Positions 16,489-23,997 of a stretch of 64,000 bases of DNA are shown one piece after another; the stretch's first letter is position 1, and each line of letters begins with the position of its first letter. Made by a program: the position numbers and the translations under genes. The notes below the pieces were generated by a model. It was not told where the DNA came from, did not search any database, and saw only the letters and a program-made list of their open reading frames with translations. The DNA is from Agromyces sp. SYSU T00194 (lineage in GTDB: Bacteria; Actinomycetota; Actinomycetes; Actinomycetales; Microbacteriaceae): assembly GCF_040496035.1 (NCBI RefSeq), contig NZ_JBEPJZ010000001.1, positions 1,178,001-1,242,000 on the forward strand, read 5' to 3'.

Positions 16489-17142
16489 TCAGGGGAGGTG
16501 GACGAGCAGCGCGGCATCCGCATGCTCGACCCGGAGCTCCGTGTAGTCGGCGATGCGCGGGAGGCCCATGCGATCGGCGGTCTCGCTCGGCGCGTCGCCC
16601 ACGACCACGACGTGCGCGCCCGAGGCGGCGCCGGCGCGGATGCCCGCCTCGGCGTCCTCGAAGACCAGGCAGTCGGATGCCGCGACGCCGAGCAGCTCCG
16701 CTGCGCGGAGGTAGGGCTCGGGGTCGGGCTTGCCCTGCGAGACCGACTCGGCGGTGATGATCGCGCCGGGGATCGGCAGCCCGACGCCGGCCATGCGCTT
16801 CTCGGTGAGCGGCCGCGCCGCGCTCGTGACGAGCGCCCACCGGTCGGCGGCCAGGGAGTCGAGGAATGCGCGGGCGCCCGGGATCGCCGAGACCCCGTCG
16901 GTGTCGTCGTACTCGATGCGACTGAGGTCGGCGACCACCGCGTCGATATCGGTGCCGTGCGGGGCGTACTTCCGCGCCGTCTCGACCATGCGCACGCCGT
17001 GCGACGTCGCGAGGATCTCGGCGACGTCGAGGTCGAACCGCCGCGCGAACTCCGCCCAGATGCGCTCGACCACCGGGTGCGAGTCGACGAGCGTGCCGTC
17101 CATGTCGAAGAGGATCGCGCGTGCGGAGATGGTGCGGGTCAC
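16489..17142 (-). CDS. HAD-superfamily sugar/polyol phosphatase
   Basis: 217 residues from GTG 17142. Motif I is AILFDMDGTLVDSHPVVER (Asp nucleophile about 13), motif II is LVTSAARPL, motif III Lys is in SQGKPDPEPYL, and motif IV is LVFEDAEAGIRAG. The HAD-IA fold with an alpha-helical C1 cap and close similarity to GPP/DOG-type phosphatases suggest action on a small sugar or polyol phosphate such as glycerol 3-phosphate or 2-deoxyglucose 6-phosphate. It stands alone, 27 nt after the YbaK-like gene, so the two may share a transcript. Confidence 0.87.
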   Translation of the reverse strand: MTRTISARAILFDMDGTLVDSHPVVERIWAEFARRFDLDVAEILATSHGVRMVETARKYAPHGTDIDAVVADLSRIEYDDTDGVSAIPGARAFLDSLAADRWALVTSAARPLTEKRMAGVGLPIPGAIITAESVSQGKPDPEPYLRAAELLGVAASDCLVFEDAEAGIRAGAASGAHVVVVGDAPSETADRMGLPRIADYTELRVEHADAALLVHLP

Positions 17143-17168
17143 CCGACCAGTCTCTCAGGCGGGCCGCA

Positions 17169-17711
17169 TCAGGCGGACTGCGCGACCGGCAGCACCTCGG
17201 CGTTCGGCAGGGCGGCGAGCAGGGCGCCCGGCACGAGCAGCTTGGAGCCGCGGATGCCGCTGCCGATGATCATGCGGTCACCGGCGGCGACGTGCTCGTC
17301 GACCAGCACGGGCCAGTCCGCCGGCACGCCGATCGGGGTGATGCCGCCGTACTCCATCGCGGTGAGCTCGACCGCCGCGTCCATCGGGGCGAACGAGAGC
17401 TTGCGGGCGCCGAGGTGCCGCCGCACCGCGCCGTTCACGTCGAGGCGGTCGGAACCGCGCACCAGGCACGCGGCGTACCAGGTGCGCTCGCCGCAACGGG
17501 CCTGCACGATCACGCAGTTCGCGCCGTCGTGCATGCCGATCTCGTAGTGCGCGCAGAACGCGGCCGTGTCGGCGAGCGTCGGATCGATCTCGGCGACGAG
17601 CGCTTCGGCGGCGGTCGCGGAACCCATGGCGGTCAGCGCATCGACCACCGGCGCCGCGAGCAGGTCGGGCGCATCGAGGGCCGGCGTGAAGTCGAGGGTT
17701 CCGAAGCGCAT
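17169..17711 (-). CDS. YbaK/EbsC-type aminoacyl-tRNA deacylase family protein
   Basis: 180 residues from ATG 17711 (GTG at 17717 is an equally close alternative). The YbaK/ProX fold is recognisable from ANCVIVQARCGERTWYAACLV, DRLDVNGAVRRHLGARKLSFA with the conserved Lys, and MEYGGITPIGVP in the C-terminal part. This family removes mischarged amino acids from tRNAs (Cys, Ala or others on tRNA-Pro and related tRNAs); the exact specificity is not deducible. It is cytoplasmic and lies next to the HAD phosphatase with the same orientation. Confidence 0.82.
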   Translation of the reverse strand: MRFGTLDFTPALDAPDLLAAPVVDALTAMGSATAAEALVAEIDPTLADTAAFCAHYEIGMHDGANCVIVQARCGERTWYAACLVRGSDRLDVNGAVRRHLGARKLSFAPMDAAVELTAMEYGGITPIGVPADWPVLVDEHVAAGDRMIIGSGIRGSKLLVPGALLAALPNAEVLPVAQSA

Positions 17712-17757
17712 CGGCACCAGCGTACGACGACCCGGGGCCGTCAGACCGGAGTCGTGA

Positions 17758-17788
17758 GCGGCCCGGCGTGAGGTACCCGCCGGGCCGC
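17758..17788 (-). terminator. Perfect 11-bp hairpin after the MMPL gene
   Basis: GCGGCCCGGCG pairs with CGCCGGGCCGC around nine bases, 10 nt past the stop of the leftward MMPL transporter gene. It is a strong intrinsic-type stem but has no T-run, as is common in this GC-rich group. Confidence 0.65.
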
Positions 17789-17798
17789 CCGGCGGCGC

Positions 17799-20459
17799 CT
17801 ACTCGGTGCGGTCGGGGGACGCGGCGGACGCGGTCGGCTCGGCGGCATCCGCCTCGCCCTCTCCCCGGTCGTCGTCCGACGGCGACCCGTCGGCGTGGTG
17901 CCGGCGCTCGAGCGCGGCGCCCTCGACGTCGACGTTCGGGATGATGCGGTCGAGCCACTTCGGCAGCCACCAGGCCGAGCGGCCGAGCAGGTGCATGACC
18001 GCGGGCATCAGGAGCATGCGCACCACGAAGGCGTCGAGCAGGATGCCGACGGCGAGGCCGAACCCGATCGAGCGGATCATGGTCGACTCGGCGAAGATGA
18101 AGCCGCCGAACACCGAGATCATGATGAGGCCCGCCGCCGCGACGACCGAGCGGCCGGCGCGGAAGCCCTGCATCACGGCCAGGCGAGCGGGGGCGCCGTG
18201 CACGTACGCCTCGCGCATGCCCGAGGCCAGGAACAGCTGGTAGTCCATCGCGAGCCCGAACAGGATGCCGACCAGGATCACCGGCAGGAAGCTCAGGATC
18301 GGGCCGGTCGCGTGCAGGCCGATGAGCTCCGCGCCCCAGCCCCACTGGAACACCGCCACGGTCGCACCGTAGGTGGCGAACAGCGACAGGATGAACCCGC
18401 CCGTCGCGATGAGCGGCACGAGCAGCGACCGGAACACCACGATCATGATCAGCAGCGACAGGCCGACCACCACCGTGAGGTAGAGCGGCAGCACGTCGTT
18501 CAGGTTCTCGGAGATGTCGATGTTGATCGCGGCCTGGCCGGCGACGCCGAGCGCGTACTCGCCGTTCACCGGGGGCAGCTCGCGCAGGTCGCGCACGAGC
18601 CGGTCGGTCGAGACCGAGTTCGGGCCCTCCTCGGGCACGACCTGGAACGCGGCGAGCGTGCCGTCGTCGGAGACCGCGATCGGGGCGACGGCGACGACCG
18701 AGTCCTGCTCGGAGATGGCGGTGGCGATGTCGAGCTGCGCCTGCAGCTGCTCGGCGTCGTCCTGACCACCCGGGAGCTCGGCCGTGACGAGCAGCGGGCC
18801 GTTCGCGCCCTCGCCGAAGGCCTCGGCCGTCAGCACGTGCGCGACGTAGCCGGGCGACCCCTCGGGCTCGCTCGATCCGTCGGGCAGGCCGACCCGCATC
18901 GACAGGGACGGGATGGCGACGACGAGCAGCGCGACGATGGTGCCGAGCATGGTGAGCACGGCGCGCCAGGTGTTCATGGGCTTCGCCTTCGTGTCCTCGT
19001 GGTGCACGGTGCCGGCGGCCGCACGTGCCTTCCGGTTCAGCACGCGCATGCCGATGAGGCCGAGCAGGGCGGGGATGAGGGACGTGGCGATGAGGACCGC
19101 GACGAAGACCGCGAACGCGCCCACCGTGCCCATGAGGCCGAGGAAGGGGATGCCCGTGACGTTCAGCGCGAGCAGCGCGACGATGACCGTCGAGCCCGCG
19201 AACACGACCGCGTTGCCCGCGGTGCCGTTCGCCAGGCCGATCGACTCGTGCAGGTCGGCGCCCTCCAGCAGCTGCTTGCGATGGCGGTTGACGATGAACA
19301 GCGCGTAGTCGATGCCCACCGCGAGGCCCAGCATGATGCCGAGCACGGGCGTGACCGACGACATGTCGACGACGCCCGAGAACGCCATCGACCCGAGCAC
19401 CGCGATCGCCACGCCCACGAGCGCGGTGACGATGGGCAGGGATGCGGCGATGGCCGTGCCGAGCATGACGAGCAGCACGATCGCGGCGATGATGAGGCCG
19501 GCGATCTCGCCGACGCCGACCAGCGACGGAACGGTCTGCGCGATGGTCGTCGACAGGCCCATCTCGGTGCCGTCGACCGGCGTCGCCTCGAAGTACTCGG
19601 CCGTGGCTTCCTTCGAGGCGGACTCGAGCTCGAGCAGCGACACCTCGTAGGAGATGTTGACGAGCGCGGTCGCGCCGTCCTCCGAGACGACGCCGATGCC
19701 GTCGGCGAGGGCGAGCAGTTCGGCGCCCTGCTCCAGCAGCTCGGCCTGCTCCTCGAGTTCGACCCGGCCGTCGTCGATCTGCTGCTGCTGGTCGGCGATC
19801 TCGTCGCGGCCCGCGTCGAGCTGCGCCTGCTGGGCGTCGAGTTCGGCCTGCTGCGCGTCGAGCTGCGCCTGCTGCGCGTCGAGCGCGGCGAGCTGCTGCG
19901 CCGGTGCGCCGGCGGCCTCGGCCTGGGCGCGAGCGGCGTCGAGCTGGGCTTGGCCGTCGTCGAGCTGCGCCTGCCCCGCGTCGAGCTGGTCCTGCCCCGC
20001 CTCGAGCTGGTCGAGGGCTGCGTCGAGCTGCTCTTGGCCGTCGTCGAGCTCGGTGCGGGCGTCGGCGATCTGCTCGCGCCCGTCGACGAGCTCCTGCTCG
20101 CGGTCGTCGAGCTCCTGCTGCGCGTCGAAGGGGTCGATGACGTCGGCGACCTCGGGCAGGCCGGTCGCGCCGGCGGCAAGCTCGCTGATGGCCTCGCGCT
20201 GGGCATCGGTGAACGGTTCGCCGTCGGTGGTGCTGTAGACGACCGTGCCGGACGCGCCCGCGTAGTCGGGGAGCTCCTCTGCGAGGGTGTCCGTAACCTC
20301 GCCGGAGGCGGTGCCCGGCACGTCGAAGCTCGTCGCGAGTCCCTTGAAGCCGACCGCGAAACCGACGCCCGCTGCGCCGAGCACGAGCACCCAGGTGAGG
20401 ATCACCACCCACGCGCGCCGTGCGCTGAGCCTGCCGAGCCTGTACAGCAATTCGGCCAT
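17799..20459 (-). CDS. MMPL/RND-family membrane transporter with heptad-repeat loop
   Basis: 886 residues. Span 1 is AWVVILTWVLVLGAAGVGFAV (16-36), then an extracytoplasmic segment of about 230 residues. Membrane spans then come in two groups of about six, each containing an MMPL-type TGLAVGIDYALFIV-like or AMDYQLFLASGMREA motif. The loop at about 114-250 is almost pure coiled coil with exact seven-residue units such as QLDAGQA, QLDDGQA and ELDAQQA. Residues 886 to 825 form a charged, disordered tail. MMPL proteins export lipids or drugs by proton motive force. The gene is divergent from a TetR regulator across a 78-bp operator-containing gap, which suggests inducible export of a hydrophobic compound. 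Confidence 0.9.
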   Translation of the reverse strand: MAELLYRLGRLSARRAWVVILTWVLVLGAAGVGFAVGFKGLATSFDVPGTASGEVTDTLAEELPDYAGASGTVVYSTTDGEPFTDAQREAISELAAGATGLPEVADVIDPFDAQQELDDREQELVDGREQIADARTELDDGQEQLDAALDQLEAGQDQLDAGQAQLDDGQAQLDAARAQAEAAGAPAQQLAALDAQQAQLDAQQAELDAQQAQLDAGRDEIADQQQQIDDGRVELEEQAELLEQGAELLALADGIGVVSEDGATALVNISYEVSLLELESASKEATAEYFEATPVDGTEMGLSTTIAQTVPSLVGVGEIAGLIIAAIVLLVMLGTAIAASLPIVTALVGVAIAVLGSMAFSGVVDMSSVTPVLGIMLGLAVGIDYALFIVNRHRKQLLEGADLHESIGLANGTAGNAVVFAGSTVIVALLALNVTGIPFLGLMGTVGAFAVFVAVLIATSLIPALLGLIGMRVLNRKARAAAGTVHHEDTKAKPMNTWRAVLTMLGTIVALLVVAIPSLSMRVGLPDGSSEPEGSPGYVAHVLTAEAFGEGANGPLLVTAELPGGQDDAEQLQAQLDIATAISEQDSVVAVAPIAVSDDGTLAAFQVVPEEGPNSVSTDRLVRDLRELPPVNGEYALGVAGQAAINIDISENLNDVLPLYLTVVVGLSLLIMIVVFRSLLVPLIATGGFILSLFATYGATVAVFQWGWGAELIGLHATGPILSFLPVILVGILFGLAMDYQLFLASGMREAYVHGAPARLAVMQGFRAGRSVVAAAGLIMISVFGGFIFAESTMIRSIGFGLAVGILLDAFVVRMLLMPAVMHLLGRSAWWLPKWLDRIIPNVDVEGAALERRHHADGSPSDDDRGEGEADAAEPTASAASPDRTE

Positions 20460-20494
20460 GCCGAGACCTCCCGTGTCGTGGATGCGGAAAAAGA

Positions 20495-20526
20495 ATACGC
20501 AACGGTGCGTCTCGTTGACTGAGTAT
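20495..20526. promoter_or_regulatory. Putative TetR operator between mmpL and tetR
   Basis: ATAC (20495-20498) and GTAT (20523-20526) flank the inner inverted repeat CAACG-N8-CGTTG (20500-20517). The palindrome lies in the 78-bp divergent gap and would let the regulator control both genes. Confidence 0.5.
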
Positions 20527-20537
20527 ACGATGGGAGC

Positions 20538-21116
20538 ATGACCGAGCGACGCCGCGGAGCCGTTCGCAGCGAGGCCGCACATCGCTCGATCCTGGAGGCG
20601 ACGGCCGCCCTCTTCGCGGAGAAGGGCTACGACCACCTCACCATCGAGGGCATCGCCGCGCGCGCCCACGTGGGCAAGCAGACGATCTACCGCTGGTGGC
20701 CGTCGAAGGCCGAGGTCGTCGCCGAGTGCATGCTCGAGGGCGTGCTGCTGCCCGACCGGTTCACGCCGCCGACCGGTGGCCGCATTCGCGACGACATGAT
20801 CGCCTGGATGGACGCGCTGATCGGCTTCGTGGGCAGCCAGGAGCAGTCGCCGCTGTTCCGCTCGCTGGTCGCGGCGGCCATGGACAACGCCGAGATCGGG
20901 CGGATGCTGCGCACGAAGCTCGGCGACGAGTCGGTGATGGTCCGCCGACTCCAGGCCGGGATCGCCGCCGGCGAGGTCGTTCCGGACGCACCGCTCTGGG
21001 ACCTCTCCGAGGCGTTCGCCGGAATGATCGCGCTGCGCGTGCTGAGTCGCGCACCGGCCGAGGCGGGCGCGGCGGACCGCATGGTCGACGCGCTGCTCGG
21101 CCCCTACCTCACGTAG
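20538..21116 (+). CDS. TetR-family regulator divergent from the MMPL transporter
   Basis: 192 residues. The N-terminal HTH is SILEATAALFAEKGYDHLTI followed by EGIAARAHVGKQTIYRWWPSKAEV, the classical TetR form. The C-terminal ligand domain resembles TetR_C_16/33 types (DMIAWMDALIGFVG, LFRSLVAAAMDNAEIGRML). It likely represses the divergent MMPL pump until a hydrophobic ligand binds. The gene ends at a strong bidirectional hairpin shared with the convergent SDR gene. Confidence 0.88.
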   Translation: MTERRRGAVRSEAAHRSILEATAALFAEKGYDHLTIEGIAARAHVGKQTIYRWWPSKAEVVAECMLEGVLLPDRFTPPTGGRIRDDMIAWMDALIGFVGSQEQSPLFRSLVAAAMDNAEIGRMLRTKLGDESVMVRRLQAGIAAGEVVPDAPLWDLSEAFAGMIALRVLSRAPAEAGAADRMVDALLGPYLT

Positions 21117-21151
21117 CCGCGCGCAGCGGGCGCCGCACCGCACGACGACGA

Positions 21152-21189
21152 CGGGCCGGGCGGATGCTGCGTGGCATCCGACCGGCCCG
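21152..21189. terminator. Bidirectional hairpin between tetR and the SDR gene
   Basis: CGGGCCGG/CCGGCCCG forms the outer stem and GGATGC/GCATCC the inner stem, with loop TGCGTG. It lies between two convergent stops and can serve both. Confidence 0.75.
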
Positions 21190-21220
21190 TGGTGGTGCGC
21201 CCGTCGACCGGGCGCGGTGA

Positions 21221-22294
21221 TCAGGTCGCCGACCAGCCGCCGTCCGAGGCGAGCACGACGCCGTTGATGTTCACGCCGTCGTCGCTCAGCAGGAAGGTGA
21301 TCGACGCGGCGAGGGCCTCGGCCTCCGCGGCGTCTGGCAGGATCGCCATCGCCTGGCGCACGCGCTGCGCGCCGAGCGGCGAGGCGAAGGTGGCCTCGAT
21401 GTTCGTGATCGTCGGGCCGGGTGCCACGGCGTTCACGCGCAGGCCGGAGGGGCCGTACATGAACGCGGTCGACTTGGTGAGGCCGACGACCGCGTGCTTC
21501 GACGCGGTGTAGGCGACGCCGGCGGCCGAGCCGCGGAGCGCCGCCTCGGAGGCGGTGTTCACGATGGAGCCCTTGCCCTGGGCGAGCATCGCGGGGATGA
21601 CGGCGCGCGAGAGCTTCATGGTGCCGTCGACGTTCACCCGCATGACGCGCTCCCAGACCGCGTCGGTGAGCTCGCCGAGCGGGGTCATGTCGTCCATGAT
21701 CCCGGCGATGTTCGCGAGGCCGTCGATGCGGTCGCCCGCGGCGGCGACGATCTCGGCGACCTTCGCGTCGTCGGTGATGTCGGCCACGAGGGTGACGATG
21801 TCGGCGGTGGGGAACTCGGCGGCGAACTCGTCGAGCCGCTCCTGCGACACGTCGACCGCGATCACGCGGCCGCCCTCGCGCGCGATGCGCGACGCGGTGG
21901 CCCGGCCGATGCCGGAGCCGGCGCCGGTGACGATGATCGTCTGCCCGCTGAAGCGGCCCTGGTCGATGCGCTCCTCCCACTCGGGCAGCTCGACCACGGG
22001 TGCGGCGGATGCCTCGGCCTCGGCCTCCTCGGCGGGTGCCTCGGGCGCGGCGGGGGCGCCCTCCGGCACGTCGCCGGCGGCGGCGCGCGCGACGAGGCCG
22101 TCGAGCATCTCCTGGCTGAACGAGCCCTTGCTCAGCTTGATGAGGCGCTTGATCGCGAGTCGCTGCACGGGGCGCATGACGTCGGCGTCCTGGCCCGACT
22201 GCGCGAGCATGTCGCGGAGGATCGGGCCGCCGACCGGGTGCTCCAGCCAGGTCTTGATGGAGTCGTTACCGGTGAGGGTCTTCGGAGTGCTCAT
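21221..22294 (-). CDS. Short-chain dehydrogenase/reductase with N-terminal extension
   Basis: 357 residues from ATG 22294 with GAAGGA 8 nt upstream. The Rossmann core begins at about 117: TGAGSGIGRATA (NAD(P) binding), NIAG, the catalytic Ser in NTASEAALRGS, and YTASK (Tyr-x3-Lys). The preceding 115 residues are unusual for an SDR: a helical part (IKTWLEHPVGGPILRDMLAQ ... LIKLSKGSFSQEMLDGLVARA) and an Ala/Glu/Pro linker. The helical part resembles the C-terminal segment of some beta-glucosidase-like or carrier modules, but I cannot name it. It is divergent from a TetR gene with a 20-bp operator between them, so it is probably controlled by that regulator. Confidence 0.87.
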   Translation of the reverse strand: MSTPKTLTGNDSIKTWLEHPVGGPILRDMLAQSGQDADVMRPVQRLAIKRLIKLSKGSFSQEMLDGLVARAAAGDVPEGAPAAPEAPAEEAEAEASAAPVVELPEWEERIDQGRFSGQTIIVTGAGSGIGRATASRIAREGGRVIAVDVSQERLDEFAAEFPTADIVTLVADITDDAKVAEIVAAAGDRIDGLANIAGIMDDMTPLGELTDAVWERVMRVNVDGTMKLSRAVIPAMLAQGKGSIVNTASEAALRGSAAGVAYTASKHAVVGLTKSTAFMYGPSGLRVNAVAPGPTITNIEATFASPLGAQRVRQAMAILPDAAEAEALAASITFLLSDDGVNINGVVLASDGGWSAT

Positions 22295-22370
22295 GTCTGG
22301 TGTCCTTCGCTTGCGGTACGTCGATGTCGCATGGGTCGGCATCAGGAGCCGGCATCCGATGGGCGATCCC

Positions 22371-22390
22371 ACCGGACATCGGTGTCCGGT
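22371..22390. promoter_or_regulatory. 20-bp palindromic operator upstream of the TetR at 22406
   Basis: ACCGGACA-TCGG-TGTCCGGT is a perfect 8-bp inverted repeat with a 4-nt spacer. It ends 15 nt before the regulator's ATG and 77 nt from the SDR start. Its placement over the regulator's own promoter suggests autorepression and SDR control. Confidence 0.6.
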
Positions 22391-22405
22391 AGTAGTGTAA
22401 CTCGC

Positions 22406-22987
22406 ATGCCGACCGATCGGAACGAGTTCGCCGAGGGCCGAAAGCCCAACCGCGGGCCGAGTGCCGGTCCGGGCAATCGTCGGGCGCTCGTCGCCGCCGC
22501 GCGCGAGGTGTTCGCCGAGCAGGGGCTCGCGGCGCCGCTCAGTGCGGTCGCCAGGCGCGCGGGCGTCGGGCAGGGCAGCCTCTACCGCCACTTCCCCGAT
22601 CGGGTCTCCCTCGCCCTCGCCGTCTTCGACGAGAACCTCGACGCGCTCGAGGCGGTGGTCGCGCCTCCCGACTCGACCCTCGACGACCTCCTCGACCTCG
22701 TGATCGCGCAGGCCATGGTGTCGACGGCGATCATCGAACTGCTGCGCTCGCAGCGCAACGACGAGCGCGTCGCCGAACTGGGCGACCGACTGCACGCGGT
22801 CGTCGCCACCGCACTCGACCGCGAGCTCGACGCGGGCCGCATCGGCGCGCACGTCACTGCCGACGACGTCGAGCTCGCGATCAGCATGCTCACGCAGGTG
22901 CTGCCGGGCACGGATGCCTCGGAACGGCGCGCGGTCGCCGCCCGTGCGTGGGCGATCTTCCACGCCGCGTTCGCGCCGCGCAGCTGA
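22406..22987 (+). CDS. TetR-family regulator divergent from the SDR gene
   Basis: 193 residues. The HTH is NRRALVAAAREVFAEQGLAA followed by VARRAGVGQGSLYRHFPDRVSLALAVF. The C-terminal region (TLDDLLDLVIAQAMVSTAIIELLRSQRNDERV) is the short TetR ligand-binding helix bundle. The ATG follows TAGTGT by 8 nt and has no Shine-Dalgarno sequence, so the message is probably leaderless. It overlaps its putative 20-bp operator region and likely represses the divergent SDR. Confidence 0.87.
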   Translation: MPTDRNEFAEGRKPNRGPSAGPGNRRALVAAAREVFAEQGLAAPLSAVARRAGVGQGSLYRHFPDRVSLALAVFDENLDALEAVVAPPDSTLDDLLDLVIAQAMVSTAIIELLRSQRNDERVAELGDRLHAVVATALDRELDAGRIGAHVTADDVELAISMLTQVLPGTDASERRAVAARAWAIFHAAFAPRS

Positions 22988-23027
22988 GACGACGTGCGGG
23001 GCGCGGTGCGCCCGACCGGCGCTGCGG

Positions 23028-23888
23028 TCAGCCGACGGCCGGGGCGCCCTCCGTGCGGGAGCGCCCGCCACGACCGGGCCCGCCGCCGCGCGGCTCGCCC
23101 TCGGCCGCCGCGAGCTCGGACTTCCACTTCCGGAATCCGTCCTCGGTGCGGCCGCGACGCCAGTACCCCGAGATCGACACCTGGTCGCGGCCGAGGCCGC
23201 GCTCGCGCAGCAGGTACGGGCGCAGCCCGTGCATGACCTCCTGGGCCTCACCGTGCACGAACGCATGGACGCGCCCCTCGGGCCAGTCCAGCCCGCGGAC
23301 CGCCGCGAGCAGCGCCCCGTCGCCGGTGCCGTGCGCGCGGTGGACGACCGTGAGGGTCGCGCGCGGCGGCAGGTCGATCGCCGGCTCTGCCGCCGGGGAG
23401 TCCACCAGCAGCACCACGCGCGCGATCGCGTCGGCCGGGAGCGCGTCGATCGCCGCGAGGATCGCGGGCAGCGCCGACTCGTCGCCGACGAGCAGGTGCC
23501 AGTCGGCGTCCGGGTCGGGCGCGTACGCGCCGCCCGGCCCGTTCACGAGGAGCGTGTCGCCCGGCGCGGCCGCGGCGGCCCAGGGACCGGCGACGCCCTC
23601 GTCGCCGTGCACCACGAAGTCGATCGCGAGCGTGCCCGCGTCGACATCGGGGAAGAGCGCCGTGTACGTGCGCACGTCGGGCAGTTGCTCGGGCGGCAGG
23701 ACGCCCCGCAGCGCGCGGACGTCGAGGGGATCGGGGTACTCGACGCCGGGCTTGGGGAAGACGAGCTTGACGTAGCGGTCGGTGAACCGGCTCCCGGCGA
23801 ACGCCGAGAGGTCGTCGCTGCGGAAGTGCAGCCGGCGCACGTCGGGGGTCACCCAGGTGCTGTCGGTGACGGTCAGGTGCGTGGGCAC
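23028..23888 (-). CDS. Siderophore-interacting protein (FAD-binding ferric reductase)
   Basis: 286 residues from GTG 23888 with GAGGGAG 5 nt upstream. The FAD-binding 9 domain (RFTDRYVKLVFPKPGVEYP, RTYTALFPDVDAGTLAIDFVVHG) is followed by the SIP C-terminal domain (DWHLLVGDESALPAILAAID, GRVHAFVHGEAQEVMHGLRPYLL, ISGYWRRGRTEDGFRKWK). Such enzymes reduce ferric siderophores in the cytoplasm to release iron. The C-terminal 25 residues are Gly/Arg-rich and probably disordered. No DtxR box was found in front of it, unlike the efe operon. Confidence 0.92.
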   Translation of the reverse strand: MPTHLTVTDSTWVTPDVRRLHFRSDDLSAFAGSRFTDRYVKLVFPKPGVEYPDPLDVRALRGVLPPEQLPDVRTYTALFPDVDAGTLAIDFVVHGDEGVAGPWAAAAAPGDTLLVNGPGGAYAPDPDADWHLLVGDESALPAILAAIDALPADAIARVVLLVDSPAAEPAIDLPPRATLTVVHRAHGTGDGALLAAVRGLDWPEGRVHAFVHGEAQEVMHGLRPYLLRERGLGRDQVSISGYWRRGRTEDGFRKWKSELAAAEGEPRGGGPGRGGRSRTEGAPAVG

Positions 23889-23997
23889 GGGGACTCCCTC
23901 GGTCTCGGTCGCGGGCCGCATCCGACTCTGCCACAGCAGTCGACGGATGCCGCATCCGTCGGTGCACGGAGAGGGTGCACGACGCGCACCGCTGCCG

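Noticed and set aside
17278..20580. Minus-strand frame of 1100 codons overlapping MMPL
   Set aside because: Arg/Gly/Ala repeat-like composition typical of an off-frame in high-GC DNA; the MMPL protein in another frame is clear.
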